Assembly: GCF_036785885.1 (NCBI RefSeq)
Contig: NC_092312.1
Coordinates: 13,596,001-13,660,000, forward strand
DNA length: 64,000 nt
Origin: Coffea arabica
Lineage: Eukaryota; Streptophyta; Magnoliopsida; Gentianales; Rubiaceae
Direction: 5' to 3'
The notes under the pieces are model-generated. The model made no database searches and was not told the DNA's origin. It saw only the letters and a program-made list of their open reading frames with translations. Of this stretch, positions 22,731-35,255 are shown piece by piece. Each line of letters starts with the position of its first letter. Position 1 is the stretch's first letter. Both the position numbers and the translations under genes were made by a program.

Positions 22731-23009
22731 AGGGTGCGTATGATAAAATTGAAATCTAGGAATTAAAATTTAAAATTTGAATCTATTAAGTTATTAAACT
22801 GTTAAGTACTAAATCTGATACATTTCAGTATATATCACATTAAGTGATAAGTAAATAACTTATTACTCATTTTTTGGAACAAATTTTACCTAGAAAATTT
22901 AATGTCGTTTAATTAATTCAGATGTTCTGTTTTCGGCTATCAAACACATCTAAACATCTTAATATATTAAAATTTAAGTGTTGAATTAGGTTATCAAACA
23001 AATTCTAAA
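22731..23009 (-). mobile_element. MITE family M4, copy 2, inside EP1-like pseudogene
   Basis: Begins gggtgcgtatgataa and ends ...ttatcaaacaaattc. Inverted relative to the copies at 18640, 40897 and 62262 and alignable along its length. The flanking word taa may be a 3-base target duplication, but the surrounding ctaa/ctaa makes the exact limits uncertain. The paralogue at 16095-16110 shows the empty site. Confidence 0.7.
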
Positions 23010-23789
23010 CCTACTTCCTAATGATAGCTTAGTGTTGTTTGATAAGAAGGGTAAATTCATTTGGCAAAGCTTTAATCACCCAATTAATGCACTTTTGGTG
23101 GGCCAAACAATAAGGGCCATAGGCCCGTCCAGGTTGGTCGACCGATTGTCCAAGACTTAACCAAACAATGGGGCTTCAACTTTATGTTTGGAAAACGATA
23201 TTGGGCTGTGTATTTGCAGAGCAAAAATTCACCAAAAACCCTTCTTCACCACAAATCAAACAAGTTTGGTGAAGGCGTTTTGGGTAATCTTGACTTCTAA
23301 TTTGAACCGGAAAATTACGAGAATCACGCTTTTGAGCTTGGGTTCAAGTTTAAGATAACCATTCATTCAAACCGTGACAGAGACATTCTGTCTAGGCCGA
23401 TATACAACAGCATCTACATCACGCTTCAAGTTGATATCGATGGTAATCTAAGAGTGTATGGTTTTAGTGAGTATAGCGCAGGGGAGGTCAATTTCGTGCT
23501 CTTTGATAGAGATGAAAGTAGGGAGAGAGAATGCAAGCTACCAAGGGCAAGGGGGTGCGGATCATTAGGCATATGAAGACAACCAATGTGTCGGCGCCCC
23601 AGGGACTATTGGGCTTGGATAAGTGCACGGTGCACTAGAGATTGCAAGTGTGCGGGCTTCTTTAATCGACCGGAGTCTCCTTAAATGCCCGTTGGCGCTT
23701 CACTTGGGGACTTTGGTCAAGGTCTCAAATTCCACCCACGTCCGGTATGTCAAGATCTCCGAGTGGATCTAGTTCTATGTCCAACGTAA

Positions 23790-26700
23790 CAAGTAGATCT
23801 AGTTCTATCTCCCTGTTGCAGTGCATATCTGGATGTATGACATGTATTTTTTATTTATTTATTGACAACGGTTAAGATTAGTTAAATTTAAAATGATTGT
23901 GTCCCTTTCTAATAAATAAAAGCACGTGTCATGCATCTAGACATGCATTATGAGAAATAGAAAAAAAAAATCCATTGGAAAGGAGTCAAATCCAAAAAGT
24001 TCAGCTCGAATAATTATTAATGATGATTGTCGAAGGCCATTGGTTGGGGATTTTGCTAATATATGCCTATGTACACGTTTATTAGGATAGAAATTGATTT
24101 TTCTCATCATCTTAAGTTCAAAGCCCGCTAACAAGTACCACATTTTGCCACTTGAACATATCGATACTCATATTTTTAGTCATGCCACCGGAAGCTTTTT
24201 AACCTCGTATTTTTATACACAAAAAATTGTAGTTAGTGACTGAATCTTTTGAGCCTGCAAATACATTAAAAAGAGTTGGTGTAAGTTGTAATTTGCGCGT
24301 ACTTAATTGCTAATTTCTCCTACAATTCTCCTCTGTGAGTTGCAAGATCTTACGATGTCAGACGCCATGGTGCAAAAGTCTACAATGCCAGCCGCAGTAA
24401 ACTTTGATCAATTCTAATTATTGATCAGAAAATTTCGTCTCATAACACTATTCATATCAAACATGGAAAATGAAAAGGAAGGATATTAATTTCATTTTGT
24501 CTCCCCTGGCCTTTTGATTCACTGTCAATTTCAACCTAACTGAATGAAAAGACCAGACTTTTCAAGAATCAATGAGGACTAGCTGGATGCTATGTACGTA
24601 GACACTAGACAATACTCGTGGTAGCTTAAGCAATATCGTGGTGTAGATGAGTGTGACCATTACTTAATAACTAATTCATTAAAGAGTCTATGAGCGAGAT
24701 GTGTCCGTACATCTCCACAATTCTAAATGATAGTTACAAATAGGAGAATTCTAAAATCAAAGGGACTGAATCATTCTTTAATTTGTTTCTGTCGCTTAGT
24801 ATAGAATTTTTCTTAATTAAATTGCAAACAAGGAAAACCATTTGGTCTAAATTATTGAAAGCAATCACCATGATTCACTGCCAATCTTGCGGGCCTTCAC
24901 CAAAATTGTGCATTGAGACAATTGGAGAAGAAAGTAGGGCCATTCACGTGGAATGACAAGCCTTTCAGTTTAGAAGTAAAGCATTGTAATAAAGTGGTTG
25001 TCATTTATGCATGTATACTCAAGCGACACTGGTTCTTCTCCCTAACTTATTCCAGTAATGTTCCTCTGAACAGTCAAATAGATACCTGAATCCATCTACG
25101 AGTCATTTCAAAGTCTGCAGTATTTAGGCTATCAAAAAGACTGAGTCTTACAAGGCTACAATTGCATACAAATTAATTACACAAGCATGTCATTCATGTT
25201 ACACAAGCAATTCAACAACCTACATTTTAACATTAGCAGTTCATAGATTTGAAAGTTTCTAGCATATATTGATATCTGTAGTGGATCAAATTACAAACTT
25301 ATGATCCTTAGTCTCAAAGATTACCGGGCTGTACCTAAACCTTAAATCACTATGTATGTTGCCAACTATAAGCATTAAGAAGAGAGAGATCGAAATGATG
25401 ATAAGAAATATTGCATGCGTTAACCTTTGTAAGGGAGAAATTGGCTTGTCTGATATTTTAAGGAGACAATCAACCAATCAGGCGGTGACCGTACACTTTT
25501 GTCTATTTAGGCAAGAATAATTTGGTGGGTCGTCTCCTTTTGAGCCACTGACATGTTTCATGCCCAGGGAAAATATACCAAGACAAAGAAGGGGCCCGGA
25601 CACAAGAGCAAATTGCCAACTTTTTTGGTAAATTGAAGCTGTAATACAAAGAGGGACTAGGGAGTATGTGGAAAACTGTTGAAAGAGACTATTGGTGCTA
25701 TGTGTTGCACATACATGCACCAATTAGTTTCCTTCTTAACCCTATGTTGAAATTTGAAGGTCTCATCTCCTCCTTTTTTCAATGCTCTCATGTTTCATGT
25801 TGTATGTTCTATTTTTAAAAAAGCCTTTCGTACCCGGGGGATGTTCTTTGTTGCATCCTTTTCTTGTTCGTACTCTCTTTATGCGTTTCTTTCTTTTGCT
25901 TCTTTTTCGTTGAGTTCGGAGCCTTGACCTTAGGCTTTCTGTGTGTGGCCTAGCGGCAGAGTCAGAACTTTTGTTCAGGGTGCAATCATTTTAGTTTCAA
26001 CTTATAATGCATGGTTTGTAGATCTTGTTGACAATTAACTATCTGTTACAATTTTAATATACATGCACCAGTTTCTGTAATATTACAAAAATTATAAAAA
26101 TAAACAAATTGATACTCCTTGTGATTTATAATGTGTTGTATTTATCATATCATGTAATAGAATAAAATTGAGAAGCACTCAAAAGTATGCATAAGGTTAT
26201 AAGATATACATTTATATATATGTGTGTGTGCGCGCGCGCGCGCGTGTATATAAGATTCGCATGGTGAGTGCATGATCAAATTTTCACAGAGAATATTTGA
26301 TTCACTTGCAATTTTGTGGTTGGACACAAAAAAAAAAGTTTAATATTAGGAAAACAAAATTTAGTGGAAGTAGTATAACACTCAAGATTATATCGTTGAA
26401 ATGATGGAGGGAATTATAAATAATTTTAACACTTGTGGGGGGCAATTATGGGTTTAAATGTTAAATTTTGAAAATTCAGGAGGGGCAAAAGTGAGGTAAT
26501 GTTAAAAACTAAAATTTTTTGTTGGCCATTTTATATTTGTCAAGAAATTGAATTGCACCCCATGAAATAAAAGGCCCCCGGTGTGGACGCCCAGGACCAA
26601 GGAATTCGAAGCAAGAACAGTTCCTTGGTGAAACCGTCTTTAAATTTGTACAACTTTTGTAATCTGTTATAATTTACTACAAATAATTTGTACAATATTG

Positions 26701-27791
26701 TGATAAGAATGCTAGAGAACAGTATTGTTTATAACTAAAAGTACACATCAATAATGTCCATTTATGCTGTATCATTTGAACTATACATTTCCAAATCGTA
26801 ACTTATAGTGGGCAATTGCCACTTTGGCAACTGTTCCTACCTCTATTCTGGAGGGGTTTGGGGTGTTTGAAACATAAAGCTTACTCTAAAGCTTCTCTCA
26901 TATTTTTGTTTTCTCAATTTGCATTTCTTTTTAATTTTTCATCCATCCTTATTTTATACTAGACATTTTGCCACTAACTGGTATTCTGTAGTGTTATTGC
27001 TATTATTATTTAAGTAAGCTAGGGATGAAATTTAAGAAGTTAGGAGGGGAAAACGAAACTTGAGCCTATGGGCTTTAATTTCCAGAATCACAATTTTAAC
27101 CAATAGACTAAGACTTTATCTGCAATATTAATTTCCTGATTAGTTATTTCATTTTTTCTAAACACAAGGTAATTTGTACGGAGGCATGCTTAAATTTGAA
27201 AGGATAAGAATTTAAAAAAAAAAAAAAGTTTATGTTCTTTTTTGTTTTTTCTTTTCTTGGAAACATATTAAGAAAATTACCACTTAACATTAGAGATTCA
27301 GGAATATATGATTGAATAAGATGTAGAACATATTAATTAAATTTGTAAAATATTATGTCTTCTAGTGGCAGCTCCAATTATTAATGACATTGCATTAACT
27401 AAAACACAGTGGAAGCTCACGATGCAAATTAAACCAAAAAGAAGGAAAGTAAAAAAAAGGGAGATTACCTCTTTTATTGTTTTGGCTGAATGTATCCATA
27501 TGGGTTAGGTGTATTTTGGAGTGTTTTTCAAAAACTTTACTATAACGATGTATGTGAACAATTTTTACTGTAGATATTTTGTTTGGATTCGATGTTTTTG
27601 AATTTGTAATTTGGAATTTTTTTAATTTAAATTTTTTGACATTTTTATATATTTGTTAAAAATTTCTTATCATCCATCGCCAACACCCACCACTATCTAC
27701 CCTCGACCACCACCCCCTTCAGAGAGAGAGAGAGAAGATTGGAGGAGAGAGGAGGGGGTAGTCAGCGGTGATGAGTGGTGGTATGCAGTAG
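23790..27791. other. Gene-free region
   Basis: No recognisable coding sequence on either strand; the longest frames are short and biased. It contains an alternating purine-pyrimidine tract (26213-26252) and, around 27010-27120, a tRNA-like decayed repeat (ggatgaaatttaag to accaatagactaagac) related to 9927-10020 and 41210-41310. A CT/GA-rich patch lies near 27719-27760. Confidence 0.5.
26213..26252. repeat. 40-base alternating Y-R tract with (CG)7
   Basis: TA repeats, then TG repeats, then seven CG dinucleotides (26231-26244), then TGTATATA, with unbroken pyrimidine-purine alternation throughout. Such tracts are the classic Z-DNA-prone composition. Confidence 0.9.
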
Positions 27792-28630
27792 TAGGCATGG
27801 CCATGGTTCCAGAACCGCCGGTTCTGGTTCTTGAAAGAAGTAGAACCAGAATCGTATAGTTCTGATTTCAGTTTCTTATGGTTTTGGTTCTGGTTCCGGT
27901 TCCATATGGTTGTATACAATTTTATTTAATTCCTTATCCTTACCAATTTTAATACGAATATAACAACATATTTAAATTTTCAAATAAAATGTAAAAAAAT
28001 AAATACAAAATAAAGATCATATTTTAATTTTATTATTATTCTACAAAGTAAGAAGTAATAAATAGATAATATAAATTTTATGAAAAGTACATTACATTTG
28101 TCAAATTAAAAATACATTACACTATCAAATGGTTGTCATGTGTTGACTTTCTTGAATTGGACAATCATTAATGTTGAAGATTCTATTTGAAGAAACATTG
28201 CAAAAAATAGTTTTTTGCTTGCTTGATTTTGAAGACGAGCTACTACCATCAAAACTTGTCATTTGATAGCAAATAAGCAAAAAAAATTTGTAAGTAATAA
28301 TTTAATACTTACAAATTATAATGATAGATATTAGATGAATAGAAAGAATTAAATAATTAATAAAATATATAGAAAGTCCATAAAATTTAAACTTTCTTAA
28401 AATCTATTAAACACAACTAATTTTTTTGAATTATCTGACTACTTATATTAATTATTTTTAACGGTTCTGGAACTAGCGGTTCTGATTCTGGTTCTATTTT
28501 TTAGAGAACCAAAACCGGAACCTTTATCCAAAATTCTACAATGGTTCTGGTTCCATGGTTTTGGTTCCGGTTCTGATCCGGTTCCAAATGGTCCGGTTCC
28601 CGATTCCAAATGGAACCATGGCCATGCCTA
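27792..28630. mobile_element. Non-autonomous hAT transposon with perfect ends
   Basis: 839 bases bounded by perfect 19-base inverted repeats (taggcatggccatggttcc and its complement) and a perfect 8-base target duplication tgcagtag (27784-27791 and 28631-28638). The ends carry clustered subterminal ggttctggttcc / ggttccggttc repeats in both orientations, as expected for transposase binding in hAT elements. The interior is AT-rich and has no transposase frame. The intact ends suggest a comparatively young insertion. Confidence 0.9.
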
Positions 28631-28638
28631 TGCAGTAG

Positions 28639-31600
28639 TGTGTAGAAGAAGAAAAATGTTTAGAATTTATTTTATTTTTTTAATGTATTCAAGATTGTGC
28701 GTCTTTTGGAGTTATTTTAGAATTAATTTTGAAGTGTGTTACCGCAGAATCTTGCAAACAAAAAACAGTTCGAGAGAAAAATAGAAAATTCAAAAGGAGC
28801 CTAACTAAGAGAATTCCAATCTAATCTTGGGAGTTAAGAGACGTAGAGTTAGAGGTGCAAATTTTTTTCACAAAAATAAAAACATTTGGCCCCACAACCC
28901 ACATGTGTTGATTTGATGCATCACCCAGCTTTAAGAACATTGCCCCCACTCTGGATCTCAAAAATATTTATGTTTGTGAATTTGATGCGATGATATGATC
29001 ATACAGCAGACACACGATTGTGCTTAATGGAATACACATTGCAGATTTTGTCCTTAATTCCAGACCTTAATTCATGGCAATGAAACCTTGTATCTAGAGA
29101 TGTATAAACCTCCCCCCCCCCCCCCCCCCCCAAACCAAAAAAAAAAAAAAAAAAAAAAGCGGATGAAAATCCCAATTTGTGCTCAAACCCAAACATTTTC
29201 GTATTAATAGAATCCTGTTTGTAAAATGTATTAATGTAATCCATGATTAAACAGTAAAAGAAAATGGAAAAAAAAAATGAAGAGAAATATGTATATAGAT
29301 TCTTGAAGAGCTTAACTAATTAACTTCCCTCTATTTAACAGACATCACTAATATTCATCTTCTCCAGCAAGTACATGAACATATCATTGATCTATAACAA
29401 ATTTTGCTCCTATTTTGACTTTCAAATGCGTATAACTTTTCTTTTTGGTTTTCATTGAATTGTATGAGTTACACATCTGAGAATGAAAGAACATCCTTCC
29501 CTGGAGACACAAGGAAACATCATATCATTACGAGCATGGGATTCTTTAACATATACGGCTTTGATGCGGCGTAGCATCGATCACAAATATCATGCTAAGT
29601 CCAAAACGCGCTAATTACAACTCCTCCTCCTAAGGTATATCTATTTTTGTATTTTACCCTCTAACGTAATTTTTTTCACTATATCTCCTAAATCATTAGT
29701 TGCTTCTAACGTTGTGTAATGACAATGTCAAAAAGATATTTATACCCTTAATAGTTAAATGCAGTAATTTCCCTAACTTATTTTATATTTTATCCTCTAA
29801 CATCATTTTTTCCAATTTATTTATTTATCACTAAAATTGTTACTGAACTCCAATATTTTATAATACCCAAGATAAATAATGTATAAAAAATTGATATCCC
29901 TAGCATAGTAATAAAAAATAATAAATTTATAGATATGGTTCTAACTAAATTTCATCCCATAATTACCTTTTTTTTAGATTGGGCGAATATCTTCCTAATT
30001 TTACGTAACAATGGCAAAAATAATAAAAATTATTATTGAAAAATTGATATGTTAAATTATTATTAAAAGTCTAAACATGTTCAAATGTTATCAATTTCTC
30101 TTTATGAATGTGCATATGGTTGTGATTTTCTTTTAATTTTTTTTGTTGGTAATACTTAAAAAAGAGAGAAACATAGTTTATTTGGGCTCCAAAGTTTCTG
30201 GGGTCATTTTTTAATATAGCATGATTAGATGCTATTAAAAATTGTTTGGATGACTAAATTTTTTTTGTTGCGCCATAGGAACTTTTCTCAATCATCTTTT
30301 TACTTTTTTTAACCACATTTTTATTTCATAAATATCAAAACACAAAAATTATTACAGTATTATTTTTAAAACATTTTCAAATAATCTTTAATCCAAACAA
30401 ACCTAATGTATAGACTTTTAATAATATTTTTATAGTTTATTTTTCACTAATAATTTTTATTTTTCCCCTTATCATGTAAAATGAGCGGGGATATTTTCCT
30501 CTATATAAAAACCTATAATTTTAGAGATACAATTTAACAAAACCTATATCTATACATAGTAGTAGTTTTAAATATTATCTTTCTCTAGTGGTTTTAGGGA
30601 CAAATAGACAAATTAAGAGAAAAATGATAGTAGATGGTAAAGTGCAAAACTAGCTAAACCTTAACACGAGTTTTGTGATTAACCCTCTAAAAACGTAGAG
30701 ATACACAAATTTGACAAACTTGTCCCAATTCAAGGTTAAGCAATAATTATATTTACACGCATTTAAAAAAAGAAAAAAAATATTTACACACATTTTTTAG
30801 TTTTTTGTACATGTTGGTATTTGCATTGCCTGCTATACATGCTCCTTTTTAGCCTAAATAATATTGCATGCAAGAAATTAAAAAGGTTGTGTGAATATGA
30901 TTACGTTTTAAGGTTTTCAACTTTTGAAATCAAGCTCAAACAAGGAGATTACCACCATTTATGATATGGTATCGAACTTTTGAGTCATTATCATTTTTCC
31001 AATAAATGATACTCTTCCTTGCTGCTGTCAATGTTGATTCTCTTTTTGCGTTTTGTCGAGTTTGAATCTCGAATTGTCGTCTCGAAGCAAGTTAGTAGTT
31101 TTAGACACTGATTAATGGCAATGGAATGAAAGGTGAAAAAAAGATGAAGAGATTAATCAGACAACAAGGATCTTATTATCACACATAGCTGTGCTTTGTC
31201 TGGGAATTTGTCCCTTTTTTTGTGCTAGTTACTGTAGAGGAATCTGACCTTTTCTTGGACATAATTCGTTTGTTCTTTGGTACTCTTATTTGATGAGAAG
31301 TAACTGCAAGATACGATCTAAGTGTTGATACAGCTAGGAGCCTGGGACTACAACGTCATAGTGCTGAGTTCATTCTTTGGTTTTTATTTTCTTTCTTGTC
31401 ATGGACAATACTTCTATTTCATCTTATAGTAATACATTTTGAAGCACTTTTATATGCTTAATAACATATTGGCCAACTGGCTATCCGGGTCTACCTCTAG
31501 GTGAAGCATATATAAAGCCAGGGGACAATATCACATGACTAGATTATGGCCCTAATTAGTTGGTGCAGTTCATTTTAATCATAGGAAAATATCCTTGAAC

Positions 31601-34447
31601 CTTCAATTCTTGGGAGATTTGATATACGTGTTTTTTGGGAGGAGATGGCCAGGTGGAGGAGGTGATAGGCCTGAATACAGGCGGGCAGAAGAGTTGGATA
31701 GAAGAATAATAGAGGTGGTAACTGATAAGCACCTGTCTCCATTATTAAGATATATCAAGTGCAATCGCTGCATCCTAATTTCTTTTGTGCAGCAGCTCTA
31801 TTAGTTAATAAACAAATCAAAGATCCTCATTATATTTATCATCCACTTGGTTTTCACACATTTTCTCAGTGATTTCATACTTGTCAACTTCTCTTGTTAA
31901 CTGTTTCTAGCTATGTAATTAAATATAGTGACTATGAAAAGGGTCCATGGAAATTATGATGTTATTAAATTTATACATTTTTTTTTGTGTACAGCAATCC
32001 AGTTCTGGTACCCAAATGGTCATGGACATTCCCCTCTGATATTGCCTGTGAACAGGGCTTAGGGGCCCTTTATTTTTACTAATTAAATGCTTTACAAATC
32101 TTAGTCTGTGATCTTACTTTGTCACGAGGGCAATTGGAATATGGCACCTTCATTATTAAGCTTCATTTACATGAAAATAGCTTTGGATTTGCATTTATCT
32201 TCTTTGTTGAAATGGTTTAGATGCAATTGGGCAATAGCTTAGTATCCTAATTCCTCAAGGTAATTTTTTTTTTTCTGAAAATTCATAAGTACCATATCCC
32301 AAATGTTGCATTTATGGATAGATACTTGCATGATAATTAAACATAAGAATTGTGTTTGATCGCAATCGTACAGGAAACCATCTCGCAACAAATCTTGTTG
32401 GTAAACATCGTAAAAAGCAGTTGGCCTTCTTTTAAGAAACTCTCTAGTTTGCCTCAAAGAAGGAGAGGGGAAAACAAGGAAATTAAAAGATTGCCGTAAA
32501 TGTACTTCCGTTGGGCTTGCTTGAATAGAGATGGTTAGGGCATCAATTGAAATTTTTTTAAATATATTTTTAAGTTATTTTTTATCGCACATACATCATA
32601 TTATATATATATATATATATATGTAAAATGTTTTGATAATTTTTATTTGGAAAGTACAATCCAAAGGGAGTCATTTCTTTTCTGTTCTTTTGTACAAATG
32701 TAAAAAGATTCTGCATAGCCACCAATAAACAGCATAATGATGCATCAAAAGGACATATGCCAATCGCTGGACCCCTCAACAAAGAACGTTTTGCTACAAT
32801 TTTGTCTTCACGGTCCTGATTTGATCACTTTTCACCACTCCATCATTTCAATTGTTTTGTTTTTCGCCAATTCTTGGTCAAGGATCCCTTTCATTAGTAC
32901 TACTACGGAGATATCATAATTTATATTGTTTACACTTCTTTGATCAAACAAATCGTGAGGTTATACGTCGTCCACGTTGGTAATGTAGGTTTTGGTGCAT
33001 CACGGGCGATTATCAGCTTGTATAATCACATTACTGATGTTAAATATGTATATTTAAAAGGTATTTCTAATAGGCACTCATAGGACATTCGTTAACACAC
33101 CTAACATTCACCTAACCTATCACTTATATACACATACTAATAGTTATTACTTTCTCTTGTATTTATATACATTTCTTATTTAATTTTACTTATCTTCTCT
33201 TGTATTTATTTATTTTTTCTAATTAATCTTATATTTTAAAAAATGTAATATCTGAAATATATTTTAATGAATGCCCATTGGATACCTGTTAAACAGATCC
33301 TTTTACTGTCAAAATGAGATCAAGAAAAAGCAGCCACAGGAATCCAACTGCTAAGCGCGTTTAGCCAAATACATCTATACTTAATCAAGAAGCTAATAAT
33401 CTCTGGGGTCCTCCATAACACTGCCCAATTGAATTCAGCAAAAGTAGGAACAGTTCTTCCATTTTGATTGTCACAGATTTGGGAAACACCATTCTTTCAG
33501 TGTTCCACGAAAGATTTCAACAGTGCCTGAGGGACCTTTAGTTGATCGTGGTTAACTAGGATTTGCATATTCGATATCTGCATGTCTGCAAAATCATAGG
33601 ATCCACGCCATGCATTTTGATGGTTCAAGTTTGCAAACAATTTTATAGCAGCGACCTCAGTATACAAGAGCATTGACAGATTTTTAGCAGTCAATTATCC
33701 ATCAATGTTTCCAATTGAACTAGAGAATTTTGTACATTTTAACTATGATTGTGCTCGTTATGGAATGAAGGAAATTTAACAATTTTTCAACAATTTTTCA
33801 TATGTCTATGTATGTGTAACTGTTTATTAGCTAAGTTTCCTTCAAGATTTGCCGTACAATGTGTGGTCTTTAATGTATCTCTATGTTCCAATTTAAAATA
33901 GTCATTCGACATCTATCAAATAAAATTGCTAACTTGATTTGTGTAGATGGATGAAAATCATTTGTTATTGCCAAATTGGCTAAACTACACACCTATGTCT
34001 CATCGAAGGTGTTATTTTTTTTTATTTTGAAATATTCCAAAATGTTTGTCATCTTAATAAAGTCAAAATTACTTTTAATTTTTTTCTAATGTTATCCCTA
34101 TCTTTTCCTATTTTTCATGCTACATTCAAATTTGAAATTTGAATTTTTAAGACAAAATTGTAAATAAAAGCACAAAAATCATAATCGATCATAATCAAAT
34201 TACTATTTTTAAAAAGTTAGAACTAACCTCGAAATGTGAAAAAAATTTAGAACGGAGAGAGTACATGATAATATAAAATATAGAAAAGAATAAAGAGAAA
34301 AGGATTAGAGAAAGCATACATGAAATGTCAACCATAGTAATTGCATTGTGCTATAGGGGTTGCATAATCATGTATGAACTCTCTGAGTGAACATATTGTA
34401 GTTGTGGGCTTTTATAGCCAATGTGTAGAACTAATTAAATGACCTTG
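28639..34447. other. Gene-free region
   Basis: Long AT-rich stretch. It holds a 20-base C run followed by a 22-base A run (29112-29158), a MITE-like element (30242-30403) and a truncated relative near 32540-32672. Two frames look slightly less random (31595-31804 plus; 32239-32457 minus, with RQTREFLKRRPTAFYDVYQQ) but match no family I know and have no neighbours in frame. Confidence 0.5.
30242..30403. mobile_element. MITE-like element
   Basis: ttgtttggatgactaaatt at the left and ...taatccaaacaa at the right form imperfect inverted ends, with an AT-rich non-coding interior, similar to the element at 2901-3040. Target duplication not resolved. Confidence 0.45.
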
Positions 34448-34452
34448 TACAT

Positions 34453-34982
34453 TATTAGAATTCAAGTGCGGAATAAACAACTATTGAAATATTTAGTACA
34501 CAACAATTTAATGGTAAATAAGATACAAGCATGAAAGATAAACGACATACAATATTTAGACTCCACTATTGAACCTACATCCACGGAGAGAAACCCGTTC
34601 TTTATTATGAAAGGAAAATCCTATATCAAAAAACAACTTGAATTCAAACTCAATCCTTATATACCATATTTCATTTTCCAAGAATCCTCTCTCACACCCC
34701 ATGTATAAGGCTATATGATGCTCTTGTGTTTCCTTGTGTGTCTCTTGTGTAGTATGTTAATCCACCTATTTATAGATAATATTATTTGGCCAAAAGCCAA
34801 ATAACAATTAGAAACCAATTCTAATTTCTAAACTTGTACAGAATAGAAAATAACTTCTAATCGTAAACAAAATAGAATATTCCTTGGCTACTATTTCAAG
34901 TAACTAAAACCAATTAGAAAACTAGTTATTTCCACACAAAACAAGAAATCTACCTAAAAGAAATTAAGTCAATTTCCTAACA
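34453..34982 (-). repeat. Outer element, 3' LTR
   Basis: Pairs with 39645-40151; begins (plus strand) tattagaattcaagtgcgg and ends tttcctaaca. A short deletion removes the acatggttcggtt segment present in the other copy. Confidence 0.8.
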
Positions 34983-35255
34983 AATCTCCACCTTGGTGAA
35001 AATTTTTTTTAACAACCATTTGTCTTCAACCACCAAATAATATGGTACCGAATTACACACCCGAATCAATACAGTTCTGACACCAAATTGATTCAATCGA
35101 CAAATGAACATGTGTAGTTACTTTGAATCTAACCTCCAGTTGACTCGTGAGAAAGTGTCTCAATTCACCATCTCTCTTTGCAGGATTTTTTCTCACCACT
35201 ACTTGCAATTTGGGATCGCCTTCTGTGAGTTGTAACCCTAACCATTGATGTAATT

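Larger units (their letters stand above)
22030..23789 (+). pseudogene. Second EP1-like bulb-lectin glycoprotein relic
   Basis: A paralogue of the pseudogene at 15708, with colinear leader similarity from about 22090. The candidate start ATG is 22345 (MALFIAFFTLL, SQSAVPPSKTF), immediately followed by TAG where the paralogue reads TTCAAG. The lectin part (FGSDGNLILADVDGKVAWQTG) is readable at 22640-22710. It is interrupted by a MITE (22731-23009), resumes at FDKKGKFIWQSF (about 23038) and continues with many stops. The segment between LLGLDKC-like (about 23610) and the last cysteine region is deleted, removing most of the PAN-like part. The end (gtgtgcgggcttcttt to TAA 23787-23789) matches the paralogue's terminus. 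Another insertion with 9-base flanking repeats (22168-22340) separates the leader from the ATG. Differences in insertions show that both copies decayed independently. Confidence 0.85.

Noticed and set aside
31595..31804. 69-codon plus frame rich in Gly/Arg in its first half
   Set aside because: No known domain, no splice partner; left as unexplained non-coding sequence.
32239..32457. 72-codon minus frame with RRPTAFYDVYQQDLL
   Set aside because: Looks a little protein-like, but I cannot tie it to any family and no adjoining exon or second copy was found.
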